Origin: Candidatus Binatus soli
GTDB lineage: Bacteria > Desulfobacterota > Binatia > Binatales > Binataceae
Direction of reading: 5' to 3'
DNA: 64,000 nucleotides
Assembly (NCBI GenBank): GCA_002479255.1
Contig: DLMJ01000036.1
Location: 1-64,000 of the forward strand
Made by a program: the position numbers and the translations under genes. Shown in pieces: positions 24,195 through 33,767 of this stretch. The notes below the pieces were generated by a model. The model searched no databases. It had not been told where the DNA came from and was given only the letters and a program-made list of their open reading frames with translations. The first letter of the stretch is position 1; each line of letters starts with the position of its first letter.

Positions 24195-25391
24195 ATGAAT
24201 CATCCGACGCTACGGACGCTTGACACCGAGAGCGAGTTATTAATCCGATGCTGCGCGGCATCCGGCCCGTTCGCGGATAGAGCCGCGATGGTTGCATTGG
24301 CCGGGTGCGGCGTCGATTGGAATCGATTTCTCGCGCTCGCCAATCGCAACAGCGTGGCGCCGATGGTCGGTGCGCGTCTCGGCGCCGAAGGCGTTGCCAA
24401 TCTGCCTCCACACGTCGCCCGGGCGCTTAGGCTGAGCTACCAGGTCAACGCGCTGCGATGTAACCATCGGGCAGGCTGCGCCGCAGAAATCGTCGATTCC
24501 TTTGCGGCCGGCGGCGTGCCGGCGATTGCGATCAAGGGTCCGGCTCTCGCGATTGCCGCGTACGGTGACGTCGCGATGCGGGTGTTCGGAGACCTGGATT
24601 TCATGGTGCGGCTTTCGGATCTGCCGCGTGCGGCCGAGGCGCTGGAGCGAGTCGGCTACTCATCGGCAGCGTACCGAGCCGGTGTGGTCGAGAGCGGATT
24701 CTTTCCCGACGTGACGCTGGACTTCTCACGCGAAGACAGTGTCGTGGACCTCCATTGGCGGTTGTCGCCCGGCCATTTCCCGTTTGCTCCCGAAGGCGAG
24801 CAAGTCTGGAATCGAACCGTCGAGATCGAGTTACTCGGCAGGCGCGTCCGCATGCTCGGCCCCGCCGACACGATTCTGTTTCAGGCCTGCCACGGCTCCA
24901 AGGACGGCTGGATGACGCTTGCCCAAGTATCCGACTTCGCACGCGTTCTCGCGATCGCCAAGCCCAGCAGCTGGTCAAGCGTGCTCGACGACGCGCGGCG
25001 GACGCGAAGCCTGAGGATGCTCCTGCTCGGCGTGGACCTGGCGCATTCGCTTTCGCTCTGCGAGGTACCGGCAGAATTGCTCGACGCTGCCCGTCGCGAT
25101 TCGCACGTCGCGTCGCTCAGCCGCCGGGTAACGCGGGGTATTTTCAATTTAAGGCGTGCAGTTGAGCTCGACGAATGGTTGATCGCGCTGGGAACGATCG
25201 AGTCGGCGCGCGACCGCGTCAGATACATCGTCGAGCGCGTATTCGCTCCCAAGATGAGCGACCGCATGCTGATGCCGTTGCCGCGCGCGCTTTACCCGCT
25301 GTATTATCCGGCCCGCCTATTTTTGGTTGCGTTCAAGCGTCGCGACCTGCTGTTTCGCAAACGTAGAGACGCTGGGGCATTGCGGAGCTAA
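24195..25391 (+). CDS. Nucleotidyltransferase family protein (PF14907-like)
   Basis: A 398-residue protein resembling the NTP_transf_5 family: the conserved IAIKGPALAIAAYGD segment near residues 113-127 and RVFGDLDFMVR, where two Asp residues bind metal for nucleotidyl transfer, followed by LHWRL and a C-terminal helical region. These proteins recur in PqqD-, HprK- and lasso-associated peptide clusters, though their reaction is largely unproven. It is divergent from the radical SAM operon and followed by an MFS transporter in the same direction. Confidence 0.82.
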   Translation: MNHPTLRTLDTESELLIRCCAASGPFADRAAMVALAGCGVDWNRFLALANRNSVAPMVGARLGAEGVANLPPHVARALRLSYQVNALRCNHRAGCAAEIVDSFAAGGVPAIAIKGPALAIAAYGDVAMRVFGDLDFMVRLSDLPRAAEALERVGYSSAAYRAGVVESGFFPDVTLDFSREDSVVDLHWRLSPGHFPFAPEGEQVWNRTVEIELLGRRVRMLGPADTILFQACHGSKDGWMTLAQVSDFARVLAIAKPSSWSSVLDDARRTRSLRMLLLGVDLAHSLSLCEVPAELLDAARRDSHVASLSRRVTRGIFNLRRAVELDEWLIALGTIESARDRVRYIVERVFAPKMSDRMLMPLPRALYPLYYPARLFLVAFKRRDLLFRKRRDAGALRS

Positions 25392-25520
25392 GATTCGCAG
25401 CTATCTTAAGACGAATTGCTGGTACGCGGCTCGGGCTCGCGGCGCCATCGCGAGAAACAGGGTTCTGGTATTGGCTTTCCTCGGCGGCGCGAGCCTTATA
25501 GACGTGCGCATTGCGACATC

Positions 25521-26753
25521 ATGCTGAGCCCGATCAATCGATGGTTTCCGCGCAGCGCTACAACCGACGCCAAGCTGCTGCTGGCGACACGCGCGCTCCG
25601 GGGCCTTGCCGACGGGACAGTCAGCATATTGCTGCCGAGCTACCTGACCGCGATCGGATTCAATCCGATGCGCGTCGGCGCAATCGTGTTTGGCACGCTG
25701 CTGGGCTCGGCGGCGCTGACGCTATGGGTGGGGCTGGCCACCGATCGGCTGGGCCGGCGTCGAGTCCTGCTTGCGGCTTGCGCGCTGATGCTGGCGACGG
25801 GAATTGGATTTGCCGCCACGGCGAGCTTCTGGGTGCTGTTCGTAGTCGCGGTCGTCGGCACGCTGAATCCGTCGGCGGGCGACGTCAGCCTGTTTCTACC
25901 CGTCGAACAGGCGGCGCTGGCCGAAGCCGCACAGCCGCGCGATCTGACCGCGATGTTCGCGCTGTACAACGTTGCGGGCGCGACGGCCGGTGCGTTCGGC
26001 GCGCTCGCCAGTGGCGTGCCGGCGATACTCGCGGCGCGGCATGGATGGGCGCTCGCGCCGGCGCTGCGGTCGGGTTTTGTCGCATACGCGATCATCGCGG
26101 CGATTGCGTTCGCGGTTTATCGGCGTCTCTCCCCGGCTGTCGAAGTCGAGCGCCAGCCCGCCAAGTCCGCGCCGCTGGCGAAATCGCGGGCAATCGTGCT
26201 CCGGCTTTCGGCGCTGTTCAGTCTCGACTCGCTCGGCGGCGGATTCGTAATTCAGTCACTGCTGGCGCTGTGGCTGTTTCGCCGCTTCAACCTCTCGGTT
26301 CAAGCGGCGGGCACGTTTTTCTTTGCGGCCGGACTGCTTGGCTCGTTTTCACAGTTCATTTCGTCGGCGCTGGCGGCGCGGTTCGGCCGGATCAACACGA
26401 TGGTATTCAGCCATCTGCCGTCGAACGCCATGCTGATCGTCGCGGCGTTGATGCCGACCCCGGGGCTGGCGATGGCATTTCTGCTGCTGCGCTTTTCGAC
26501 CTCGCAGATGGACGTTCCCGCGCGCCAGTCGTATGTGATGGCGGTGGTGCCGCCCGAAGAGCGCGCGGCCGCGGCGACAGTGACCAATGTGCCGCGCAGC
26601 CTGGCAGCGGCGATGGCGCCGTTGCCGGCGGGCGCGATGCTGACTCATTCGTCGTTTGGATGGCCGCTGATTTGCGCGGGCGCGCTCAAAACAATTTACG
26701 ACATCGCACTGCTGATTCAGTTCCGCGCCGTCAAACCCTCCGATGAATCCTGA
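25521..26753 (+). CDS. MFS transporter
   Basis: 410 residues, about 12 membrane helices in two halves separated by a central basic loop (residues about 205-225). The first cytoplasmic loop has the MFS signature region LATDRLGRRRVLLAA. The ATG at 25521 was chosen because the 35 codons before it are Arg-rich and soluble. It lies 129 bases after the nucleotidyltransferase with no terminator between. It could export the peptide product or a resistance substrate, but the substrate cannot be inferred. Confidence 0.87.
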   Translation: MLSPINRWFPRSATTDAKLLLATRALRGLADGTVSILLPSYLTAIGFNPMRVGAIVFGTLLGSAALTLWVGLATDRLGRRRVLLAACALMLATGIGFAATASFWVLFVVAVVGTLNPSAGDVSLFLPVEQAALAEAAQPRDLTAMFALYNVAGATAGAFGALASGVPAILAARHGWALAPALRSGFVAYAIIAAIAFAVYRRLSPAVEVERQPAKSAPLAKSRAIVLRLSALFSLDSLGGGFVIQSLLALWLFRRFNLSVQAAGTFFFAAGLLGSFSQFISSALAARFGRINTMVFSHLPSNAMLIVAALMPTPGLAMAFLLLRFSTSQMDVPARQSYVMAVVPPEERAAAATVTNVPRSLAAAMAPLPAGAMLTHSSFGWPLICAGALKTIYDIALLIQFRAVKPSDES

Positions 26754-27086
26754 ATCGTCCGATGACTCAAGCGGGTAGAAGTAGCGATCATGTAAGGGAG
26801 AATCGCAGACCGTCGGCCGTATGATGAGGGTTATGGAACAGGAAGGTGACCTAGCTCCGAATCTGCTAAGATACGGTTGCGAAGCCGCTCCTTGTACCAC
26901 CACCGAGCATTTTTAACTCAAGGTGTTGGGAAACTCAGTCGGCGTACGGTCCACAAGTGATGTGTTGCCAGCTCTCGAATCCGCACAGGTAACAAATGTT
27001 TGTTCGGGCTTCGCTACGCCACCTAGACCTCGAATGGGTCGCGTCAGTCTTGGCTGTATGGAAGGAATTTTGGCGGGAGTTAAAGG
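26754..27086. other. Intergenic region upstream of proton ATPase
   Basis: 333 bases with lower G+C than the flanking genes. A 68-codon frame at 26923 lacks support. No RNA gene, terminator or palindrome was identified. The ATPase promoter must lie here or in the preceding gene. Confidence 0.5.
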
Positions 27087-29648
27087 ATGGCTACTGAGAA
27101 GAAGTCACGAGAAGATGCGAAGACCTTAGACGATTCAAAGGACTCCTCGCCTAACCCGTCCAAGGCAAGTGTCGCCAAGCCCAATGAGTCGAAGCCCAGC
27201 GCGGACGAGATTCGCACGCGCGCCTACGAAATATTCCAGGCGCGCCACGGCGGACCGGGGAATGAGATCGGCGACTGGCAAAAGGCAGAGGCATCAGTTT
27301 CCGCAGATGCGCCCAAGGCTGAGTCCTCCAACGTCACCGATGGCTCAGCGACCGGCCTTACGAGTGACGAGGCCGGCCTCCGGCTTAAGAAGTTCGGCTC
27401 CAACGCGATGCCCGACACAGCGGTGCATCCGCTGCGTTCGGCGTTGAGCAAATTCTGGACGCCGGTTCCATGGATGCTCGAGGCTGCGATCGTGCTTGAG
27501 GTGGCGCTCGGCAAGTACGTCGAGGGGGCGATCATCGCGGGCCTGCTGGTGTTCAACGCCGCGCTCGGGTTTTTTCAGGAGTCGCGCGCCCAGGCAACTC
27601 TTGCGGCGCTGAAGTCGCGGCTGGCGCTGAACGCGTCGGTCCGGCGCGGCGGTGTTTGGACGATTGTGCCCGCAGTCTCGTTGGTGCCGGGTGATATCGT
27701 GAAGCTGTCTCTGGGCGCCGTGGTAGCTGCCGACGTGCGCATCGTCGAGGGGTCAGTTTTGCTCGATCAGTCCATGCTCACCGGCGAATCAATACCCATA
27801 GAAGCCGGTCCGGGCTTGCAGACCTATGCCGGCGCGCTGGTGCGGCGCGGTGAGGCGGTTGCGGAGGTCACGGCGACCGGACCGCGCACGAAGTTCGGGC
27901 GCACTGCGGAGCTGGTCCGCACGGCGCATGTCACGAGTTCGGAGCAGAAGGCGGTTCTTCGCGTCGTGCGCAATCTCGCGATGTTCAATAGCGTCGTCAT
28001 TGTCATGCTGGTGGCGTATGCCTACCGGCTCGCGATGCCGCTTGCCGAGATCATACCGCTGGTGCTGACCGCGATCCTCGCATCGATCCCGGTGGCGCTG
28101 CCGGCCACGTTTACCGTTGCGGCTGCTCTGGGCGCACGCGCGCTGGCGCGTCTGGGCGTGCTTCCGACGCGGCTCTCGGCCGTGGACGAAGCGGCAACCA
28201 TCGATGTCTTGTGCGCCGATAAGACCGGCACGCTGACGCGCAACGAATTGACGGTGACCGCAGTCCGTCCCGCGCCGGGCTTCGACGAGGCCGGCTTGCT
28301 GGGACTCGCGGCGATAGCGAGCGCGGAAGGCGGGCAGGATCCTGTCGATGCAGCGATTCGCTCCGCAGCCTCGAGCAAGGGCGCCAAGCTGCTGAAACTG
28401 ATTAAGTTCATCCCCTTCGATCCCGCAAATAAGACGTCCGAGGCGACTGCCGCGGATCCAAGCGGAGGCGGCGCCACGCGAGTCGTGAAGGGAGCTTATG
28501 CCGCAGTGATCGGCCTTGCGCCGCCATTGCCGGAGCTGTCCGCGGCGGCTACCGAACTGGAGGCGGATGGCTTCAGGCTGCTCGCCGTCGCGGCCGGCAC
28601 CGCCGCGGCGATGCGCCTGGCGGGACTGATCGCGCTGAGCGATCCGCCGCGAGCTGACTCGGCGGCGCTGGTCGCGGAGATGCGCACGTTAGGCGTGCGG
28701 ACCGTGATGGTGACCGGCGACGCCCCCGCGACGGCTGCAATCGTGGCTCGTGCGGTGGGCCTCGATGGAGCCGTCTGTCCGCCCGGGCCGATTGGCGACG
28801 CTGTGACGCCTGAGCAATTCGCGGTCTTTGCCGGCGTCCTGCCGGAGGACAAGTACAAACTCGTGAAGGCTTTCCAGAAGGGTGGCCACAATGTTGCGAT
28901 GTGCGGCGACGGCGCCAACGACGCGCCCGCATTGCGGCAGGCGCAGATGGGAATCGCGGTATCGACCGCCACCGACGTCGCCAAGTCGGCGGCAGGTATA
29001 GTGCTGACCAAGCCCGGCCTTGGCGGCATCGTGGCCTCGCTTAAGGAAGGCCGCATGACCTTTCAGCGCATCCTGACCTATACGCTGAGCTCGGTTACCA
29101 AAAAGATCGTGCAGGTGCTCTTTCTGGCGGTTGGCCTGGTCATGACTGGACACGCCATCCTGACCCCCATGCTGATGGTCATCATTATGCTCACCGGCGA
29201 CTTCCTGGGCATGTCGCTGACGACCGACAACGTGAGTCCCTCCCCGCTGCCCGATGCCTGGCGAATCGGCCGCTTGACGGTAGCTGGGGTCTTTATGGGA
29301 GTCTGCGAGTTGGCCTTTTGCACGGCAGTATTGGCCGTCGGCAAATTCCGGCTGGGGCTTGGGATCGAGGCGCTGCAAACCATGGCCTTTCTAGCCGTTG
29401 TGTTCGGCAATGAGGCGTCGCTCTACGCCATCCGCGCACGCCAACGCCTGTGGTCCGCGCCAAGCCGATGGCTGGTTCTGTCGTCCGTAGCGGATGTCCT
29501 GATCGCTTCGACGTTGGCCGTCTGCGGAATCGTAATGACGGCTTTGCCGGACGTGCTTGTGGTCGGCACGCTGGCCGCGGCAGTTGCCTTGGCATTCGTC
29601 GCGGATGTGGCGAAATTCCCGGTATTTAGTCGCCTCAGGATCGCCTAG
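27087..29648 (+). CDS. P-type H+-transporting ATPase (P3A)
   Basis: 853 residues. A hydrophilic, Lys/Ser-rich N-terminal extension of about 80 residues precedes the usual P-type order: actuator loop with TGES (SMLTGESIPIEAG), phosphorylation site DKTGTLTRNE, a short nucleotide-binding domain, the hinge GDGANDAPALRQAQMGIAV, and ten or so membrane helices. The short N domain and sequence match plasma-membrane proton-efflux ATPases rather than KdpB or Ca2+ pumps. It should export protons using ATP. GGCGGGAG lies about 8 bases before the ATG. Confidence 0.9.
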   Translation: MATEKKSREDAKTLDDSKDSSPNPSKASVAKPNESKPSADEIRTRAYEIFQARHGGPGNEIGDWQKAEASVSADAPKAESSNVTDGSATGLTSDEAGLRLKKFGSNAMPDTAVHPLRSALSKFWTPVPWMLEAAIVLEVALGKYVEGAIIAGLLVFNAALGFFQESRAQATLAALKSRLALNASVRRGGVWTIVPAVSLVPGDIVKLSLGAVVAADVRIVEGSVLLDQSMLTGESIPIEAGPGLQTYAGALVRRGEAVAEVTATGPRTKFGRTAELVRTAHVTSSEQKAVLRVVRNLAMFNSVVIVMLVAYAYRLAMPLAEIIPLVLTAILASIPVALPATFTVAAALGARALARLGVLPTRLSAVDEAATIDVLCADKTGTLTRNELTVTAVRPAPGFDEAGLLGLAAIASAEGGQDPVDAAIRSAASSKGAKLLKLIKFIPFDPANKTSEATAADPSGGGATRVVKGAYAAVIGLAPPLPELSAAATELEADGFRLLAVAAGTAAAMRLAGLIALSDPPRADSAALVAEMRTLGVRTVMVTGDAPATAAIVARAVGLDGAVCPPGPIGDAVTPEQFAVFAGVLPEDKYKLVKAFQKGGHNVAMCGDGANDAPALRQAQMGIAVSTATDVAKSAAGIVLTKPGLGGIVASLKEGRMTFQRILTYTLSSVTKKIVQVLFLAVGLVMTGHAILTPMLMVIIMLTGDFLGMSLTTDNVSPSPLPDAWRIGRLTVAGVFMGVCELAFCTAVLAVGKFRLGLGIEALQTMAFLAVVFGNEASLYAIRARQRLWSAPSRWLVLSSVADVLIASTLAVCGIVMTALPDVLVVGTLAAAVALAFVADVAKFPVFSRLRIA

Positions 29649-29732
29649 CAGGCCTGACTAAGCATCCAATACGCGAGACGCGCGAGCCCGACCGAGCAGA
29701 GTGTCGGCCAGCCGAATTCATCCGGTCATCGA

Positions 29733-32483
29733 CTACGCCGCGCTGAGGATGTGGTCGAGCTGGCCGCGTGCCCAGGTGTCCAGCATTGCTGCAAGCGACT
29801 GCAGCTTTACGGGTTTGCTCAGATAATCGTCCATCCCGGCGTCGAGGCATCGGGCGCGATCGCCTTCGGTCGCGTGCGCAGTAAGGGCGATTACCACGGT
29901 GTGCCGAGTGGTTCCTTCGCGCCGCCTAATCTCCGCGACCGCTTCGTAGCCGTCCATCTCGGGCATCTCGCAGTCCATCAAGACAATATCGGGGTGCCCG
30001 CTCGATACGACCTCCAGCCCACGGCGCGCACTGTCGACGATTTCCGCGGTGTAGCCGAGAACGTGAAGCTGCTGCGCCCCCATAGTTCGATTCACCAGAT
30101 TGTCGTCCACCAACAGCACCCGTACCGCCTTGCGCCATGGCGGCGGTTGATTGCCAATCGGGCTCGGCGGCGCGTCGGCAATGGTCTTGGTGGCGATGCC
30201 ATCGGGCTTTGCAAATAGCTCGAGGAGACAGGTGAACAACTGCGACGGACGCACCGGCTTGGTAATCCAGGCATCCACCACTTCGGTCGCATTCCACGCA
30301 GCGCTTTCCGCGCTAAGCATGATCGCCTTGCTATGTTTGATATCGGGGTCCTCCTTGATCGCACGCGCGAAGCCGAGTGCGCCCAAGCCGGATATCTGTT
30401 CATCGATGAGCACAACGATTTGCTTCTCGTCGCCGGCCCGCGTCTGCTCCAGGATATCCAGCGCTTCGGCCCCGCTGCCGACCGCCACATTCTCAATGCC
30501 CCACGACGACAGGTATTCGGAAATGACTTGACGACTGGCTGGATTATCGTTGACGATCAGCGCGCGCATCCCGTTGAAACATGAGGCGGCGGTCGCAGAC
30601 ATCCACGGACGGACAATCTCGAGTCCCTTCTCGAGTCGCGCGGTGAAATGAAAGTTCGATCCTTTTTCGGGCGCGCTTTCAAATCCGATCTCGCCGCCCA
30701 TTTGATCGACCAGTCTGGCCGCGATGACCAGGCCGAGTCCGGTGCCGCCGAAGCGCCGGCTGGTCGATCCTTCCGCCTGAACAAATGGCTGAAACAGGCG
30801 CCCCTGTGTCTCGGGTGGAATTCCAATTCCCGTGTCCATCACCTCGAAGCGCACCAGCACGCCGCCGGCCGAGTCTTCCACTCTGCTTGCCCGGACCATC
30901 ACCTCGCCTTGATGGGTGAACTTGATCGCGTTGGACACGAGGTTGTTGAGAATCTGGCGCAGCCTGCTCGGATCCCCGCGCAAACCGCTCGGCATGTTTA
31001 CGTCCACATACAGGGCAAGCTCGATTCCTTTGGCGCGAGCAGCCACTGCAAAAGAATCGATAAGACTTTCCGTCAGTTCGACAAGGTCGAAGTCGAGCTT
31101 CTCGAGCACGACCCGGCCGGCGGCGAGTTTCGAGAAGTCGAGTATGTCGTTGACGATGGTCAGCAGCAGCTCGCCGCTGGACCGGATGATATCAGTTTGG
31201 CGGCGCTGCTCGGGAGTCAAATCGGAAAGCGACAGCAGCTCTCCGGTGCCGATGATTCCGCTAAGCGGCGTGCGAATCTCATGGCTCATGCTGGCCAGGA
31301 AGTCGGATCGCAGACGGGCTGCTTCCAGCGCAACGTCGCGCACTTGATCGCGCGCGCGATCGGCCTGTTCCCCGGCGCGCTTGCGGCTGGTGATATCCAC
31401 CAGCACGCCCTCGTAGTGTTCGACTTTGCCCGCTGCATCGTAAACGGCGCGCGCACTCTGCTCGCACGAGATGATGCTGCCGTCGCGCCGGCGTATCCCC
31501 ACTTCGAAGTTCTGGACCACTCCCTCGCCTTCGATGATAGCCTCGAGCCGGGCGCGCTCCTCGGCGTCCAGCCATAGCTCCGCGATGTTGGCGCGTTTGA
31601 GACTGTCGGCATCCTGAAATCCCAGCATCTCGACCATGGCCGGATTGGCCTCGAGAATGTTTCCGCCGGTTGAAATTCTGTACAAGCCCACCGGCACCCG
31701 CTCGACCAGACTGCGGTAGCGGGCTTCCTCGCGGTTGCGCCCGACTCGGGCTTCATCCTCGACGCGTTTGTGCTCGGTGACGCGCGCCAATTCCGCCTGG
31801 CTGATCGCGAGTGCTTTGGCAATGTCAGTCAGCCGCCGCGTGATCAGGAAGGCGTAGCCGCCGACTATCAACAGCCATACGATGACGATGCCGCCGCCGA
31901 TCCCCAATACGATCATGCTCTGGCGCGACGTCGCGCGGGCCTTTGCGGTGCGTTCTGTCAGCAGCAGCTGTTCCGCCGCGGACATTTGCTGCAATTGCGC
32001 AACCATTTGGTAAACAACAGTACTCAACTCTGCAAGCTGCGGCGTCCTGATCGACTGTTGCCGGTCAAAGGCCGGAGCCGAACGAATAATGTCCTCAGAG
32101 AGCGCTGTCATTTGCCGCCCAATCCGATCGAATTGATCGAGTCGATTCTGCTGGGACGCGTTATCCAGGGTCACGGACCGGAGTACTACCGACTGGCGCT
32201 TGAGTTTGGAGGCGATATCGATAACGCGATCCAGGTTCCGCGGATCGTTGCTCTGGTAGTAGTTTTGAATTGCCGCGAGCGCGGCGAGGGTGTTCCCTCG
32301 AGTGTCGTCCAGAACACCGAGAACATCCTGTGTGTGAGTTATCCACGTGCTCCAGGCGTAGGACTCGTTCGCGTCTTTATAGGCAGTCCCCCCGATTAGC
32401 ACTGCGGCAACGATCGCCGCGGCAAAGCCAGCCCAAAGTAATCTGTCGCTGAAGTTCCGTTTCGCAGGCATCTTTTCGCTCAC
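29733..32483 (-). CDS. Hybrid sensor histidine kinase with two receiver domains
   Basis: 916 residues: membrane helix near 14-33, CHASE3-like periplasmic domain (about 35-190), second helix near 195-215, PAS/PAC (about 250-375), HisKA with FLASMSHEIRTPL (phospho-His), HATPase_c (N box NLVSNAIKFTH, G boxes DTGIGIP and GGTGLGL), then two receivers. The first receiver has an altered acidic pocket (IVNDNPAS instead of a DD pair), though its LIDEQIS Asp is kept. The second is canonical (LLVDDN, VLMDCEMPEMDG, Lys in SKPVK). The partner regulator is not adjacent. Confidence 0.92.
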   Translation of the reverse strand: MSEKMPAKRNFSDRLLWAGFAAAIVAAVLIGGTAYKDANESYAWSTWITHTQDVLGVLDDTRGNTLAALAAIQNYYQSNDPRNLDRVIDIASKLKRQSVVLRSVTLDNASQQNRLDQFDRIGRQMTALSEDIIRSAPAFDRQQSIRTPQLAELSTVVYQMVAQLQQMSAAEQLLLTERTAKARATSRQSMIVLGIGGGIVIVWLLIVGGYAFLITRRLTDIAKALAISQAELARVTEHKRVEDEARVGRNREEARYRSLVERVPVGLYRISTGGNILEANPAMVEMLGFQDADSLKRANIAELWLDAEERARLEAIIEGEGVVQNFEVGIRRRDGSIISCEQSARAVYDAAGKVEHYEGVLVDITSRKRAGEQADRARDQVRDVALEAARLRSDFLASMSHEIRTPLSGIIGTGELLSLSDLTPEQRRQTDIIRSSGELLLTIVNDILDFSKLAAGRVVLEKLDFDLVELTESLIDSFAVAARAKGIELALYVDVNMPSGLRGDPSRLRQILNNLVSNAIKFTHQGEVMVRASRVEDSAGGVLVRFEVMDTGIGIPPETQGRLFQPFVQAEGSTSRRFGGTGLGLVIAARLVDQMGGEIGFESAPEKGSNFHFTARLEKGLEIVRPWMSATAASCFNGMRALIVNDNPASRQVISEYLSSWGIENVAVGSGAEALDILEQTRAGDEKQIVVLIDEQISGLGALGFARAIKEDPDIKHSKAIMLSAESAAWNATEVVDAWITKPVRPSQLFTCLLELFAKPDGIATKTIADAPPSPIGNQPPPWRKAVRVLLVDDNLVNRTMGAQQLHVLGYTAEIVDSARRGLEVVSSGHPDIVLMDCEMPEMDGYEAVAEIRRREGTTRHTVVIALTAHATEGDRARCLDAGMDDYLSKPVKLQSLAAMLDTWARGQLDHILSAA

Positions 32484-32693
32484 AGATTCCCCTTCTCACT
32501 TCACTGCCTTGGCAGCGCCTTGTTCTTCCAGTTCAAGATTTATGCCGCGCGCGGTGAATAAATGGGCTGGTTGAAAGAGAACTGAGCGTGCGGACGGCGG
32601 CAATTCAATGACAGCGGCGGCACGAAAATGCCGCGCTAACAAATCCGGGCAGCTAGCCGCGAGCCGCGAGAATCATGGCGATCGGCATCGAGA

Positions 32694-33098
32694 CTAGCTC
32701 TTGCGGTGCGCGCGCGGGTCCCATTCCGGCAGTGGCTGCGGCTCGGGCATCATGAGGTCTTTTGCCGCAACGATGCCGACGAGTTTGCCCAGGTGCATAA
32801 CGGGAAGGGCGCCGACCTTGTACTCGCGCATCAGGGTGGCCGCATGTTCCAGCGTTTCCGAGGGTATCACGGTGACCGGATCGCGCGTCATCGCGGTTTC
32901 GACGAGCGTCGAGTCGAGCGCGTCCGCGTAGCGTCTTAAGTCAAATTCGCTCACGATCCCGACCAGCTGGTCTGCCTCGACGACCGGCAGCCGGCGAAAT
33001 GGTCCCGCCTTCATTTTGGATGCTGCGGCAGCGAGCGTATCGCCCGGTCTTACGGTGACTACATTTCGCGTCATCCGGACCTCGACCAGGTGCATCAT
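32694..33098 (-). CDS. Tandem CBS-domain protein
   Basis: 134 residues consisting of two CBS motifs: MTRNVVTVRPGDTLAAAA with RLPVVEADQLVGIV, and MTRDPVTVIPSETLEHAA with ALPVMHLGKLVGIVAAKD. Such Bateman modules bind adenosine nucleotides and regulate enzymes or channels; here no fused effector is present. It lies 211 bases after the start side of the kinase gene in the same direction, in a region without clear promoter. Confidence 0.9.
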   Translation of the reverse strand: MMHLVEVRMTRNVVTVRPGDTLAAAASKMKAGPFRRLPVVEADQLVGIVSEFDLRRYADALDSTLVETAMTRDPVTVIPSETLEHAATLMREYKVGALPVMHLGKLVGIVAAKDLMMPEPQPLPEWDPRAHRKS

Positions 33099-33255
33099 CT
33101 AACTTCCTCCAAAATGCCGCTGCGGCCGATGCATCGATCGGAACGGCCGCCGGATTGAGTGAAATCATATGGCAGGCGCGGCGGTGGATGCCATGCGTGG
33201 CGGCGGGACAACTGCGGCGCGCTTGTCCGATGCCTCTTTGACATCTGAGAGGTGA

Positions 33256-33693
33256 TCAAGATCCCAAAGGAGCTTTTCTCAGGTAGTGCTTCTGATGGCC
33301 CCGCGGATAGTCGGCATGAGTGGCGACAATCTCAAACCCGAGACTCTGGTAAAAGCCCGGTGCCTGGAAGCTGTGAGTGTCCAGGACCATCTGGCCGCAG
33401 CCGCGTGCAATTGCCTCGGCCTCCGCGGCCGCCATCAGACCTTTGCCGTATCCACGATTGCGATAGTCCCACCGTACCCAAAGATAGCGAACTTCGCAGC
33501 ATCCACCCCAGGTCCAACCGTAGAGGCCGGCAATGATCGTTCCGTCTTCCTCGCGCACCAGGTAAGAGAGGATTTTGCCGTCTCTGATACCAGTCCGCTG
33601 GACGTTGTACTCATTGATACGATCTTCGAGAAAATGGATTTCGCTGTCAGGAAGATGCTCGTCGACGGGCGGGATGTGGATCTTGAAATTCAT
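33256..33693 (-). CDS. GNAT family N-acetyltransferase
   Basis: About 145 residues from the ATG at 33693, which has the ribosome site GGAGGACAACTA. The acetyl-CoA pyrophosphate loop is RNRGYGKG, with the preceding strand VRYLWVRWDYR and C-terminal FYQSLGFE. Acceptor is unknown. A longer frame reaching 33768 overlaps the end of pgi and is not needed. Confidence 0.87.
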   Translation of the reverse strand: MNFKIHIPPVDEHLPDSEIHFLEDRINEYNVQRTGIRDGKILSYLVREEDGTIIAGLYGWTWGGCCEVRYLWVRWDYRNRGYGKGLMAAAEAEAIARGCGQMVLDTHSFQAPGFYQSLGFEIVATHADYPRGHQKHYLRKAPLGS

Positions 33694-33767
33694 TAGTTGT
33701 CCTCCGATGTTCCTTTTACGACCCCGGGCGGCCGGTGGCGAGCCGCGACAATCGCGGCGGACGGTCA

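Noticed and set aside
30648..31577. 309-codon open frame on the plus strand within the histidine kinase gene
   Set aside because: It is antisense to well-conserved HATPase/HisKA/PAS sequence and its composition is that of a shadow frame.
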